DNA of 64,000 nt from Noviherbaspirillum saxi (GTDB lineage: Bacteria > Pseudomonadota > Gammaproteobacteria > Burkholderiales > Burkholderiaceae_D), in NCBI RefSeq assembly GCF_003591035.1, contig NZ_QYUO01000001.1:1612001-1676000 (forward strand), in the 5' to 3' direction. A program made the translations under genes and the position numbers. The notes under the pieces are model-generated. The model did not search any database. It saw only the letters and a list, made by a program, of their open reading frames with translations, and was not told where the DNA came from. This document shows, one piece after another, positions 56,625-64,000 of the stretch. Within the stretch, counting starts at the first letter, position 1, and each line of letters begins with the position of its first letter.

Positions 56625-58109
56625 TCAAGCAAACAAGCCTTGCAAGTACCAGCAGATTTCGTCCCCATGACGCTCCTGATAAATCCAGTAAAGGGTGGAC
56701 GTCTCGCCTTGCGCAATAAAGTAGTCTCGCATGATCAACCCGCCATCCCACCATCCGCATTCGATCCTTTCCGGTCCTTTGACGAGACGCAATGGCGAAC
56801 CGTAGAACGGGCGGTCTTCGCGGACCATCAGTTCGACCGGCTGCAACAGCAGCCAGAACGGCCTGTCGGCAAGATGGGTGACGGCTGTCGATGGCGGACT
56901 TGGCGCGGCGGTCGGAACCCATCCGTTGCAGATTTCCGGTCTGTGGTCCGCGCGCGGGGCAGGGGCCAATACATTCTGCTCACCCAGGCGCGCCGTCAAC
57001 AATTCAAGCAAGCGGTGATAATCCATCGGGATGCTGCCCGGTTCAGGAAACAGCGACTCGGTGGGCGGCAGCATTGCGGTAACCCGGGCGATTTCCAGGC
57101 GCACTGCGATGACCGGGGCTGCCAGTTCGATACGACCGAGCCGCTCTTTCAGCAGGCGCGTCAGATGCTCTTCATGCCAGGCAGGTTCAGCTAGTGCAAT
57201 CTCGATCGGCGTGGGAGGAATCGCCGCGCGGCCGCGTTCATGCTCCAGCTGCAGGACAAAGCGGGACACGGCAAGCTGCTGAGTCACCAGCCAGCCTGTC
57301 AGTTGCAGCAGCAGGCGATGCGCGGCGAACAATACGGCTTCCGCATGTTCGATCCGATCGGGTAGCTCGAGTTTTGCGGAAAAGCTTTTCGGCGCCTGTA
57401 TCCAGTCAAACAGTTCCGGCGCCTGTCCGTAGGCACGGTCGAGCGCATCCAGCACGCTCTTGTCGCAACGCCGTTGCAGTCCTGCGCGCGGCAGCTTGCG
57501 CAAATCGGCGAAGCTGCGGCAGCCGATGCCATCCAGCCACTCGAGATAAGGCCATGTCTGCGGCAGCAGGGTGCAGGGCAGGGTATCGAGGCGGCGCGTC
57601 ATGCTTTCCATGCATACCACACGGCGATGTGCGGGAAGCTCTTTCCGCTCCCGGCAGGCCAGCAGCCAGGCGCCTTGCGCGGTTGGCGCCATGCCCAGTT
57701 GCGGCGTCAAGCCAAGTATGCCAACGCTATGGCGCACCAGCCGGCATAGCGCCCGTCTTCCTCCGAATGCGCGCAGACTGGCTGTCACATCGAGCAGCAA
57801 ACTGCCTCGTTCTCCCAGGGCCACTTCCGGCGTGTATTGCAGCAGGGCGAGAGTAATGCCGTCGAGTACTTCCCGCTCCCGCAAGTGATCGCGTTCATGC
57901 AGAGTCGCACTAGGGCACATGGCCTGCGCACCCGCGCGCCGCATGCCGATGCATATTCCGCCGCGGTGAGCTTGCGGACTAGCAGCGATGACACGCTCCC
58001 GCTCCACGATCACATGTTCTCCGGGAAGGCTCCAGCGCGGCCTGATGGCTTCGAGCGGTAATAGCGGCAGATGCAGGGCTATCCATGAGCGCATTGGAGG
58101 ATCCGCCAC
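56625..58109 (-). CDS. imuB: ImuB, catalytically inactive Y-family polymerase-like protein
   Basis: 494 residues. Palm-like N-terminus begins SWIALHLPLLPLEAI, in which the catalytic acidic residues of active Y-family polymerases are absent, as is known for ImuB. The C-terminus (MRDYFIAQG...WYLQGLFA) is typical. It connects ImuA and DnaE2 and binds the beta clamp. It starts 3 bases after imuA ends. Start could also be the ATG at 58094. Confidence 0.9.
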   Translation of the reverse strand: MADPPMRSWIALHLPLLPLEAIRPRWSLPGEHVIVERERVIAASPQAHRGGICIGMRRAGAQAMCPSATLHERDHLREREVLDGITLALLQYTPEVALGERGSLLLDVTASLRAFGGRRALCRLVRHSVGILGLTPQLGMAPTAQGAWLLACRERKELPAHRRVVCMESMTRRLDTLPCTLLPQTWPYLEWLDGIGCRSFADLRKLPRAGLQRRCDKSVLDALDRAYGQAPELFDWIQAPKSFSAKLELPDRIEHAEAVLFAAHRLLLQLTGWLVTQQLAVSRFVLQLEHERGRAAIPPTPIEIALAEPAWHEEHLTRLLKERLGRIELAAPVIAVRLEIARVTAMLPPTESLFPEPGSIPMDYHRLLELLTARLGEQNVLAPAPRADHRPEICNGWVPTAAPSPPSTAVTHLADRPFWLLLQPVELMVREDRPFYGSPLRLVKGPERIECGWWDGGLIMRDYFIAQGETSTLYWIYQERHGDEICWYLQGLFA

Positions 58110-58112
58110 CGT

Positions 58113-58892
58113 TCAATTGACGGAACAGGCTTGCGGCCCGGTCATGGCGGTATTGATGCTTTGGTCGCTGATGTGCGCAACAGCCTCCCTTGTCGGTACG
58201 GGGTTGGAGATTGGTGCTGCGGACCGCGAAGCTGGCAGGAAAACGGAGGATGGCATGTCATCCATCGGCACATGGAGCGGGTCGTCGCGCCGCGGACCGC
58301 GCCGTTTCACGATATCGACCTGGATGCCGCCGTACGTCGGTCGCAGCGCCAGCCGTAATGATGCAGGCGAGGCATCCTGGGTGCAGGCCAAGGGGCGCAT
58401 CATCCAGAACAGGGTTTCGGTTCCTTGGGCCGCAAGATGCAGGCGACGCAGGGATTCGGTGCGGACGTGCGACTGCCATAACAGCAATGCGCCGCAACTT
58501 CCATTGCGCAAAACTTGTTCTGCGCTCCACAAGGCATCGGCGCTACGTGTGGTTTTTATCCATACGAGACTGTCGACCGGCAGACCCCATGCGGTCCATG
58601 CCGCAATCTGCGGCATGTAAGGCGGCTGTACCAGCGCAATGCGGCGCTTGCGGGCGATGGCCTGGAAAGCGGGACGCAGCAGGCGCATTTCGCCTATGCC
58701 CGGTTGCTGCATCAGCAATTCAATCAATGTCGCACTTGGCCAGCCGCCGTTCGGCAGTTCTTGATCCAGTAGCGGATGACCGGTGGAGATGACTGCCGCC
58801 TGATAAGAACCCATCTGGTCGGCTCGCCATACGGCAGGGGGCAGGGCAGAGGATTCATTTGAATTGGGTATGGCGGAAACTAATGCGGACAT
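58113..58892 (-). CDS. imuA: ImuA, translesion synthesis-associated protein
   Basis: 259 residues, a RecA-fold-like protein (LDQELPNGGWPSATLIELLMQQPGIGEMRLLRPAF) of the ImuA/SulA-like family. It is preceded by a strong AGGAGG site and by a perfect LexA box about 46 bases upstream. With ImuB and DnaE2 it forms the mutasome that allows damage-induced mutation in bacteria without UmuDC. Confidence 0.9.
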   Translation of the reverse strand: MSALVSAIPNSNESSALPPAVWRADQMGSYQAAVISTGHPLLDQELPNGGWPSATLIELLMQQPGIGEMRLLRPAFQAIARKRRIALVQPPYMPQIAAWTAWGLPVDSLVWIKTTRSADALWSAEQVLRNGSCGALLLWQSHVRTESLRRLHLAAQGTETLFWMMRPLACTQDASPASLRLALRPTYGGIQVDIVKRRGPRRDDPLHVPMDDMPSSVFLPASRSAAPISNPVPTREAVAHISDQSINTAMTGPQACSVN

Positions 58893-58937
58893 CCGGACCT
58901 CCTAATATTCTTTTCTGTGATGCTGGACATCAATTTG

Positions 58938-58957
58938 TACTGTATAAATATACAGTA
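58938..58957. promoter_or_regulatory. LexA box between imuA and cho
   Basis: TACTGTATAAATATACAGTA is a 20-bp perfect palindrome with CTG-N10-CAG core, a nearly ideal SOS box. It lies about 46 bases from the imuA start and 79 bases from the cho start, so it could repress both. Confidence 0.9.
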
Positions 58958-59035
58958 CATTCAAACGAATGCTTAGTCAGATTCGTCATGTGATGGATCT
59001 GTCTTTATAATTTTTAAAAGCTTTATTTGCCTTTC

Positions 59036-59920
59036 ATGCAAGCTCGTGTCACTTCAGTCGGCCTGTTGATCAAACCCAATCCCGCCGACACGTTCGAATA
59101 TCCGCATCACATTGACCGCGCCAGTCTGGATGCCTTGCCATCGAAGCCAGGCATTTACATTTTTCGCGACACGCAGAATCGTCCTCTCTATATCGGCAAG
59201 AGCGTCAATATCCGGGCCAGGGTGTTATCCCATCTGCGCACCCCGGAAGAGGCACGCATGCTTCAGCAGAGCAGTCATGTCGAATTCCGGCGTACGGCCG
59301 GCGATATCGGCGCGCTTTTGCTGGAGTCTCGCCTGATCAAGGAATTGCAGCCGCTGCATAACAAGAAACTGCGCCGCACGCGCGAGATGTGCACTTTACG
59401 GCTGGGACCTGGCGTGAAATCGGCGCCGGAGATTGTCTATGCGCGTGACCATGACTTTGCCCGTACGGCGGGCCTGTACGGTTTGTTCGCCACTCGCAAG
59501 GCGGCGCAGGAAAAACTGCGCGAGATCGTGGAAATGCAGATGCTGTGCCCGGCCCTGACCGGGCTGGAAAGCACCATCCGGGGACGTGCCTGTTTCGCCC
59601 GGCAGATTTCGCGTTGCCTGGGTGCCTGCATCGGTGCAGAACCCATGCAGGAACATTACCGCAGGCTCAAGGCCGCGTTGAACGACATGCGCATCATGGT
59701 CTGGCCGTATGAGGGAGCAATGGGCATTGTTGAAGAATGCGACGGCTGGAAGCAGACCCATGTTATCGATCACTGGTTTTATCTTGGATCGATTGATCAT
59801 GTCGCCGGCTCACCGCCTATCAAGCGGGCGGCAAGGAAGGACTTTGATGTGGATACCTACAAGATTCTGGTAAAGCCGATACTGCGCGGAGAATTGCGAA
59901 TCGAGGCAGTGGAAATCTGA
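59036..59920 (+). CDS. cho: Excinuclease Cho (UvrC-like)
   Basis: 294 residues. N-terminal GIY-YIG nuclease domain: LPSKPGIYIFRDTQNRPLYIGKSVNIRARVLSHL. The C-terminal region includes FARQISRCLGACIGAE, like the UvrC cysteine-containing segment. Cho makes the 3' incision in nucleotide excision repair at bulky lesions and is SOS-induced in E. coli. It is divergent from imuA over a shared LexA box. An in-frame TTG at 59027 is an alternative start. Confidence 0.88.
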   Translation: MQARVTSVGLLIKPNPADTFEYPHHIDRASLDALPSKPGIYIFRDTQNRPLYIGKSVNIRARVLSHLRTPEEARMLQQSSHVEFRRTAGDIGALLLESRLIKELQPLHNKKLRRTREMCTLRLGPGVKSAPEIVYARDHDFARTAGLYGLFATRKAAQEKLREIVEMQMLCPALTGLESTIRGRACFARQISRCLGACIGAEPMQEHYRRLKAALNDMRIMVWPYEGAMGIVEECDGWKQTHVIDHWFYLGSIDHVAGSPPIKRAARKDFDVDTYKILVKPILRGELRIEAVEI

Positions 59921-59971
59921 ATTTGTAAAACCTGAAGCCGCAAAATAAATTCAATGCATGGCCTTTAAAAC

Positions 59972-60012
59972 AACAAGCCGTGTTCCGGCATTTAACCGGA
60001 ACACGGCTTGTT
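59972..60012. terminator. Bidirectional terminator between cho and the lipoprotein gene
   Basis: A perfect 17-bp stem (59972-59988 with 59996-60012) around the loop CATTTAA. On the minus strand the stem is followed by a TTTT tract. It lies between the convergent cho and lipoprotein genes. Confidence 0.85.
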
Positions 60013-60039
60013 CATGTTGAAAGCCGCTTGTGCTGAAGC

Positions 60040-60513
60040 TTATTTCGAACCGCTGGCAGAGCCGCCTGCCCCTCCCGAAGGCGTAGTTGCGCTGCCGGTG
60101 GCGCCAGTCGTGTCGGTGGAACCTGCGCTGCCGGTAGTGCCTGTGCCTCCGCTGCTGCCAGGGGTGCTGGCGCTGGGTGTGCTGCCTGTTGCGCCTGTAG
60201 CGCCGGTACTGCCGCCGGCTGATGAGGTATCACCTGTGGTTCCTGCAGCGCTGCCACTGGCACTCGGTGTACTTCCTGTGGTACCAGCCGCACCAGCATC
60301 CGTACCGCTACTGCTGCTGGAGGTGCTGCCCGTGCCGCCAGTGGTGCCGGTTGTTCCACCAGCTGTGCTACCGGTGGTTCCGGTACTGGCAGGAGCTCCA
60401 GCGCTGCTGGTGCTGCTGCTGCCACCGGTGCCAGCTGTGCCGGCGTCTTTTTTGTCGCAGGCGCCCAAAGTCAACGTGGCGACAAGCGCCGCGAGCAATA
60501 CTGAATATTTCAT
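60040..60513 (-). CDS. Ser/Thr/Gly-rich low-complexity lipoprotein
   Basis: 157 residues. The signal peptide (MKYSVLLAALVATLTLGAC) ends in the lipobox LGAC, so cysteine 19 should be lipid-modified. The rest is almost entirely Gly, Ser, Thr and Ala, with near repeats (TGSTPSAS occurs twice, TGATGATG once). Such chains are likely disordered. Start chosen at 60513 with an upstream GAGAGG; an ATG 5 codons earlier (60528) also exists. No domain is recognised. Confidence 0.75.
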   Translation of the reverse strand: MKYSVLLAALVATLTLGACDKKDAGTAGTGGSSSTSSAGAPASTGTTGSTAGGTTGTTGGTGSTSSSSSGTDAGAAGTTGSTPSASGSAAGTTGDTSSAGGSTGATGATGSTPSASTPGSSGGTGTTGSAGSTDTTGATGSATTPSGGAGGSASGSK

Positions 60514-60528
60514 GCTGGTTCCTCTCAA

Positions 60529-60770
60529 GAAAATATAGTTGTAGATCAGTACACAGCCTTTTGGAGAAATTTGTCTGGCTTAAGTGCCAGCCATGGTTTT
60601 GATAAATATCAATCGAGATATGTTTTATTCAATAAGCATGAGGCAATTTTTGAGATGGGAACACCTTAAAACAGGATAATGTATTGCCCTAAAACAATTA
60701 TTTTTCCGTACGAATATAATCCGCCGCTTGCGCTCGTTATTGTTGCATTGGACATCTTTCGATATATGCC
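60529..60770. promoter_or_regulatory. AT-rich spacer upstream of the lipoprotein gene
   Basis: 242 bases rich in A and T that probably contain the lipoprotein promoter and the ruined start of the GGDEF fragment. No specific box is convincing. Confidence 0.3.
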
Positions 60771-61224
60771 TTGCTGATTCAAGAAAAAGAATGTTCGATT
60801 CTCTGCGTCGTCATTACGCTGGTGCTTGGTCTGGTGCTGCTCAACCGCGTCGTGCGCGACCTGCGCCAGCTCACGATGGCGGCAAAAAAGGTCGGCGATG
60901 GCGAGCCTCTGCCATCGCTCAATATCCAACGTCGCGATGAGATCGGTCAGCTTGCCATATCGTTCAGCGAGATGGAACATAACCTGCGCATCGACAAGCT
61001 CACCGCAGTCTTCAATCGCGCCTCGCTGAGCGCAAATCGGCGCATTGCGCCGGCAGCTCGCACAGCGCCATAGCGAGCGTCCCCGCTTCGCGCTGCTGTT
61101 TATCGACCTGGACCATTTCAAGTCAATCAACGATCGGTATGGTCATGGCGCCGGAGACAAGGTGCTGACGGCCGTCGCCTCACGGCTGAAAGAATCCGTG
61201 CGCATCACCGACGTGGTAGCGACG
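60771..61224 (+). pseudogene. Truncated HAMP-GGDEF diguanylate cyclase fragment
   Basis: Frame 60771-61073 codes a membrane segment (LCVVITLVLGLVLLNRVV) and a HAMP domain to the start of GGDEF (LTAVFNRASL). A +1 shift near 61030 moves the next part ([37 protein letters not shown]) to another frame. The GGDEF active site and the end are missing; the fragment stops where recQ ends. The N-terminal sensor domain is also missing. It is a decayed gene remnant. Confidence 0.82.
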
Positions 61225-61237
61225 CGCTCCCAGCCAC

Positions 61238-62974
61238 TCAAACCAGTGTCACATAGTCCCGCAGGAAGGTCTTGGTCTGTTTGTCCGGGAAGACGATGAT
61301 CACTTTGTCGCCATTGGCAGATACGACACGTCCCTCCCCATATTTCGGTACCTTGACCGTTGAACCTGCGTCCGGCGCAGGCGCCTTGTCGTTGCGCACC
61401 ACAGGCGGTGCGTGGTCGCGCACATGCGCGGGCGTCAGGGCGTGCTCCGGCGGAGCAAGACAATTGTCGCAGCCCTTGCAATGCGACCACTCCACCTGTT
61501 CTTGGAAATAGTCGAGCAATACCTTCCACCGGCAAAAGCCGGTCTGAGCGTAGAACACCATGCGCTCCAGCGCCTCGTAATCACGTGCACTCTTGACGCG
61601 GTAGGTATCCACCAGTTGCATCAGATCCTTTGGCCGGACGCGTACATTCGTCCGACGGTATTCGAGGCTGTCGTTTTGCTCTATCAGCTTGCCATCCTTG
61701 AGCAGTTTGAGCGATACCTGCAAGCGTGTCTCGGACACTTCGTCCAGAGCGTCGCGCAGACGGCCAAAAGAAATCCAAGACGTCGCCGTTGCAAGATCTT
61801 GTACGCCAGCATAGACCGCGCTCAGATCGTCGACTCCCGGATAACGCCGTGCCAGGAAAAATTGCTGAACCTGCCGGTCTTTTGCATGGTAGAGAAGCAC
61901 ACAATCCGATGGCTTTCCGTCTCGTCCCGCACGCCCGGACTCTTGGTAATAAGCCTCCAGATTGCCCGGGACCTGATAGTGAATGACGAAACGGATATCG
62001 GCCTTGTCTATCCCCATGCCGAAGGCATTGGTGGCGACCATGATGCGGCTTTCTCCACTCATGAAGGCGTCCTGGTTTTGCGACCGTATTTTGCCGGACA
62101 GTTGCCCGTGATAATACGTGACGCTTTCGCCAGCCTCATGCAGCGCCTCGTACACTTCTTCAACCGCCTTGATGGTCGCGGCATAAATGATGCCGGACCC
62201 GACATCTTCTTTTGCCAGACGCATCGTCTGCATCAACTTTTCGGATTCGTCCGTGACCGCAATGGCGCGATAGTGAAGATTTGACCGGTAGATGCCGGTA
62301 TTAATGACATGCATGTGATTCAAGCCAAGCTGCTTGCCTATATCTTCGATCACATTCTCAGTTGCCGTGGCGGTCAATGCCAGAACAGTTGGATGACCGA
62401 GCGCGGCAATCGCAGCTTCCAGATGAAGATACGCAGGACGAAAATCATGTCCCCATTGCGAGATGCAATGCGCTTCGTCGATCACGAACAGGCTTATCTT
62501 GTTTTGTTTCAGTGTGTCCAGAAATTCCGGGTCGGAAAGCCGTTCAGGCGTGGCGAACACGAACTCGTGATCCGCCTGCTTGATGCTCTCCAGAACGAAC
62601 GCTTCTTCACGCGTACTCAAGGTACTGTTGACTTCGGCTGCGCCCATGCCCGCGCTTTCAAGCTTGGATGCCTGATCTTTCATCAGCGATATCAGCGGCG
62701 ATACCACAACGGTCACGCCGGGCATTTTCAATGCCGGCAACTGATAACAGAGCGATTTGCCGGCGCCGGTCGGCATGATCGCCAAGGTATGGTTTCTGTG
62801 CAGAACGCTATCGATTACTTCATGCTGTCCCGGGCGAAGACGCTCAAGTCCGAACGTCTCATTCAAGGTTTCATGCAGTTCGACTTTCGACACATTGTGA
62901 CGCCGTTTCCGTGGCAAAGGGCGTGGATGCTTGCCGCTCTTGAAGTAAGAGGGCAACGAAGTAGGAATAGACAT
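61238..62974 (-). CDS. recQ: ATP-dependent DNA helicase, RecQ-like
   Basis: About 578 residues. Motifs of superfamily 2 helicases: [16 protein letters not shown] (Walker A), [18 protein letters not shown] (DEAH), ALTATAT and [14 protein letters not shown]. Zinc-binding cysteines are in HCKGCDNC and further upstream. No HRDC domain; the end carries a short [24 protein letters not shown] segment resembling the UvrD C-terminal beta domain. Start at the ATG 62974 ([11 protein letters not shown]) rather than upstream. Confidence 0.9.
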   Translation of the reverse strand: MSIPTSLPSYFKSGKHPRPLPRKRRHNVSKVELHETLNETFGLERLRPGQHEVIDSVLHRNHTLAIMPTGAGKSLCYQLPALKMPGVTVVVSPLISLMKDQASKLESAGMGAAEVNSTLSTREEAFVLESIKQADHEFVFATPERLSDPEFLDTLKQNKISLFVIDEAHCISQWGHDFRPAYLHLEAAIAALGHPTVLALTATATENVIEDIGKQLGLNHMHVINTGIYRSNLHYRAIAVTDESEKLMQTMRLAKEDVGSGIIYAATIKAVEEVYEALHEAGESVTYYHGQLSGKIRSQNQDAFMSGESRIMVATNAFGMGIDKADIRFVIHYQVPGNLEAYYQESGRAGRDGKPSDCVLLYHAKDRQVQQFFLARRYPGVDDLSAVYAGVQDLATATSWISFGRLRDALDEVSETRLQVSLKLLKDGKLIEQNDSLEYRRTNVRVRPKDLMQLVDTYRVKSARDYEALERMVFYAQTGFCRWKVLLDYFQEQVEWSHCKGCDNCLAPPEHALTPAHVRDHAPPVVRNDKAPAPDAGSTVKVPKYGEGRVVSANGDKVIIVFPDKQTKTFLRDYVTLV

Positions 62975-63272
62975 GAATAAATAATATGGATAAACGGTGA
63001 ATCCATGGAGATGCACCATTCATGCCAAGGGAATACCATGTTTTCAAGCAAGGAATTGGCTGTAAATAATTCCCTTATGAATCATCCATTTCGCCCAGAG
63101 TGAAAAGACGGGGGATTTGTCCGAAAATATATTCAACTCGATGATCTACATAGGTTACAATGCGCCACCGATTGAAGTTTGAGCTAGTAGTGCAGTATTT
63201 GTCTGTCATTTCTTTCTTGCTTCAAAGGTTCTACCGGGCACAAGCCCAATTCACTGATAGGAAATGTAAGTA
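62975..63272. promoter_or_regulatory. Long 5' leader of the cold-shock gene
   Basis: 298 bases between the divergent recQ and csp genes. CspA-type genes have long leaders that fold in a temperature-dependent way, so the 3' part of this spacer is probably transcribed. AT-rich segments (63118-63150) may hold promoters for both directions. No cold-box sequence is confidently seen. Confidence 0.4.
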
Positions 63273-63476
63273 ATGGCAACAGGTATTGTTAAGTGGTTCA
63301 ATGACGCCAAAGGTTTTGGTTTTATCACTCCGGACGAAGGTGGCGAAGATCTGTTCGCGCACTTCTCCGCGATCCAATCCAATGGCTTCAAGTCGCTCAA
63401 AGAAAATCAGCGCGTATCTTTTGAAGTCACGACTGGCCCGAAGGGCAAGCAGGCTTCCGCGATTCAGCCGCTGTAA
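63273..63476 (+). CDS. cspA: Cold-shock protein CspA family
   Basis: 67 residues, one cold-shock domain. RNP1 is [12 protein letters not shown] and RNP2 is LFAHFSAI, both of which bind single-stranded RNA/DNA. Starts [13 protein letters not shown] with a TAGGAAA site upstream. RNA chaperone in the cold or growth-phase response. A strong terminator follows. Confidence 0.97.
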   Translation: MATGIVKWFNDAKGFGFITPDEGGEDLFAHFSAIQSNGFKSLKENQRVSFEVTTGPKGKQASAIQPL

Positions 63477-63493
63477 GCTGAATCCAGCGCTAT

Positions 63494-63524
63494 AAAAAAT
63501 CCCCGGTATGCCGGGGATTTTTTT
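63494..63524 (+). terminator. Terminator of the cold-shock gene
   Basis: AAAAATCCCCGG pairs with CCGGGGATTTTT around a TATG loop, continuing into T residues. A perfect intrinsic terminator. Confidence 0.93.
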
Positions 63525-63559
63525 CGTCCTTCGCAGGCTGTTCAAGCCAGTTTCTGTTT

Positions 63560-64000
63560 CTATCCTTTGCGCCAGTAATCGGATTGCGCATATGCATGCC
63601 GCAGAAAATCGACAAAGGCACGGATCCGCAAGGGCAGATGGCGCCGTTGGGCAAACACTGCATAGATGTCATTGCCAGGCGCGGCAAACTCATCCAGGAC
63701 AGTTACTAATGTGCCCGACTCGATCGCAGCGCCGACTTCCCACATCGAGCGCCACGCAAGCCCTTTACCTGACAATGCCCATTCATGCAGGACTGCCCCA
63801 TCGTTGCACACCATGTTGCCAGTCACTTTCAAGGTAACGTTCTTGCCGTTCTGGCGAAAAGTCCAGCCACGCTGACTGCCCTCGCTGCTCATGGCCAGGC
63901 AGTTATGCCGAGCAAGATCGTCCAGCGATGCCGGCGCACCATGGCGTTTCAGATAAGCGGGCGAGGCGACCACCACACGTTTATTGTCCGCCAGCTTGAC
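63560..64000 (-). CDS. LysR-type transcriptional regulator, partial
   Basis: The C-terminal 147 residues of the effector-binding domain; the N-terminal helix-turn-helix is outside the window. The segment RVVVASPAYLKRHGAPASLDDLARHNCL and LWEVG-like later parts are typical of the LysR substrate-binding fold (GWTFRQNGKNVTLKVTGNMVCNDG, DFLRHAYAQSDYW). Its target genes cannot be told from this part. Confidence 0.88.
   Translation of the reverse strand, partial: VKLADNKRVVVASPAYLKRHGAPASLDDLARHNCLAMSSEGSQRGWTFRQNGKNVTLKVTGNMVCNDGAVLHEWALSGKGLAWRSMWEVGAAIESGTLVTVLDEFAAPGNDIYAVFAQRRHLPLRIRAFVDFLRHAYAQSDYWRKG

Noticed and set aside
60008..60538. Proline/valine-rich gene on the plus strand opposite the lipoprotein
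   Set aside because: Low-complexity composition opens several frames; only the minus strand has a signal peptide, lipobox and ribosome-binding site.
1..64000. A CRISPR array
   Set aside because: No set of regularly spaced direct repeats was seen anywhere.

Overview
The window is a 64 kb piece of a betaproteobacterial chromosome, most likely Burkholderiales and closest in gene order to Oxalobacteraceae (Herminiimonas/Herbaspirillum-like). The signs are the yceD-rpmF-plsX-fabHDG-acpP-fabF block, the rpoE-rseA-mucB-mucD block, the lepA-lepB-DUF4845-rnc-era-recO-pdxJ-acpS-nagZ-uvrC-pgsA run ending in a Gly-Gly-Cys-Leu tRNA cluster, and the imuA-imuB-dnaE2 mutagenesis genes. Taxonomy is inferred from family knowledge, not from a database search.

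Layout. 1-3250: tail of a HAD phosphatase, a Rieske protein, the SppA-type peptidase, then convergent RsmI-like methyltransferase and Maf genes. 3353-9709: ribosomal protein L32 and the type II fatty-acid synthesis cluster. 9765-14195: a YgfX-like protein and the sigma-E envelope-stress operon. 14363-25495: a long housekeeping run (translation factor, signal peptidase, RNase III, Era, RecO, PdxJ, AcpS, NagZ, UvrC, PgsA). 25558-26184: four tRNA genes with a consensus promoter and hairpin terminators. 26185-28746: a small accessory zone with a decayed IS256-type transposase, a double-glycine-leader peptide gene and a long AT-rich gap. 28747-35722: gcvH, gcvP, sdaA, gcvT and lipA in one direction, a route from glycine through serine to pyruvate plus the lipoyl synthase needed by GcvH. 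36053-40631: two small genes, a MITE-like element, then a lipid-degradation operon of two acyl-CoA dehydrogenases (one apparently lacking its catalytic base) and two MaoC hydratases. 40685-44803: a GGDEF-EAL protein divergent from a sigma-54 response regulator whose Fis domain is out of frame. 45061-53158: an iron module: Fur box, tonB-exbB-exbD, a ferric-binding periplasmic protein, a TonB-dependent receptor, PiuC, an FMN alpha-hydroxy-acid dehydrogenase and a HugZ-like protein. The part from about 47100 to 52300 looks visibly more GC-rich than its surroundings. 53270-59920: SOS mutagenesis/repair, with two LexA boxes, imuA-imuB, dnaE2 and the divergent Cho nuclease. 60040-64000: a low-complexity lipoprotein, a GGDEF fragment, RecQ, a cold-shock protein and part of a LysR regulator.

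Most of the window is ordinary core genome. The parts most worth following are the orphan double-glycine-leader peptide (27665-27961), the heteromeric-looking acyl-CoA dehydrogenase pair (37285-39628), the iron module carrying a lactate-oxidase-like enzyme (47113-53158), two MITE-like elements whose ends supply the stop codon of the gene before them (36875-37084 and 52307-52485), the shared SOS control region between imuA and cho, and sdaA placed inside the glycine-cleavage operon. I did not find a clearly new multi-gene defence or mobile system.
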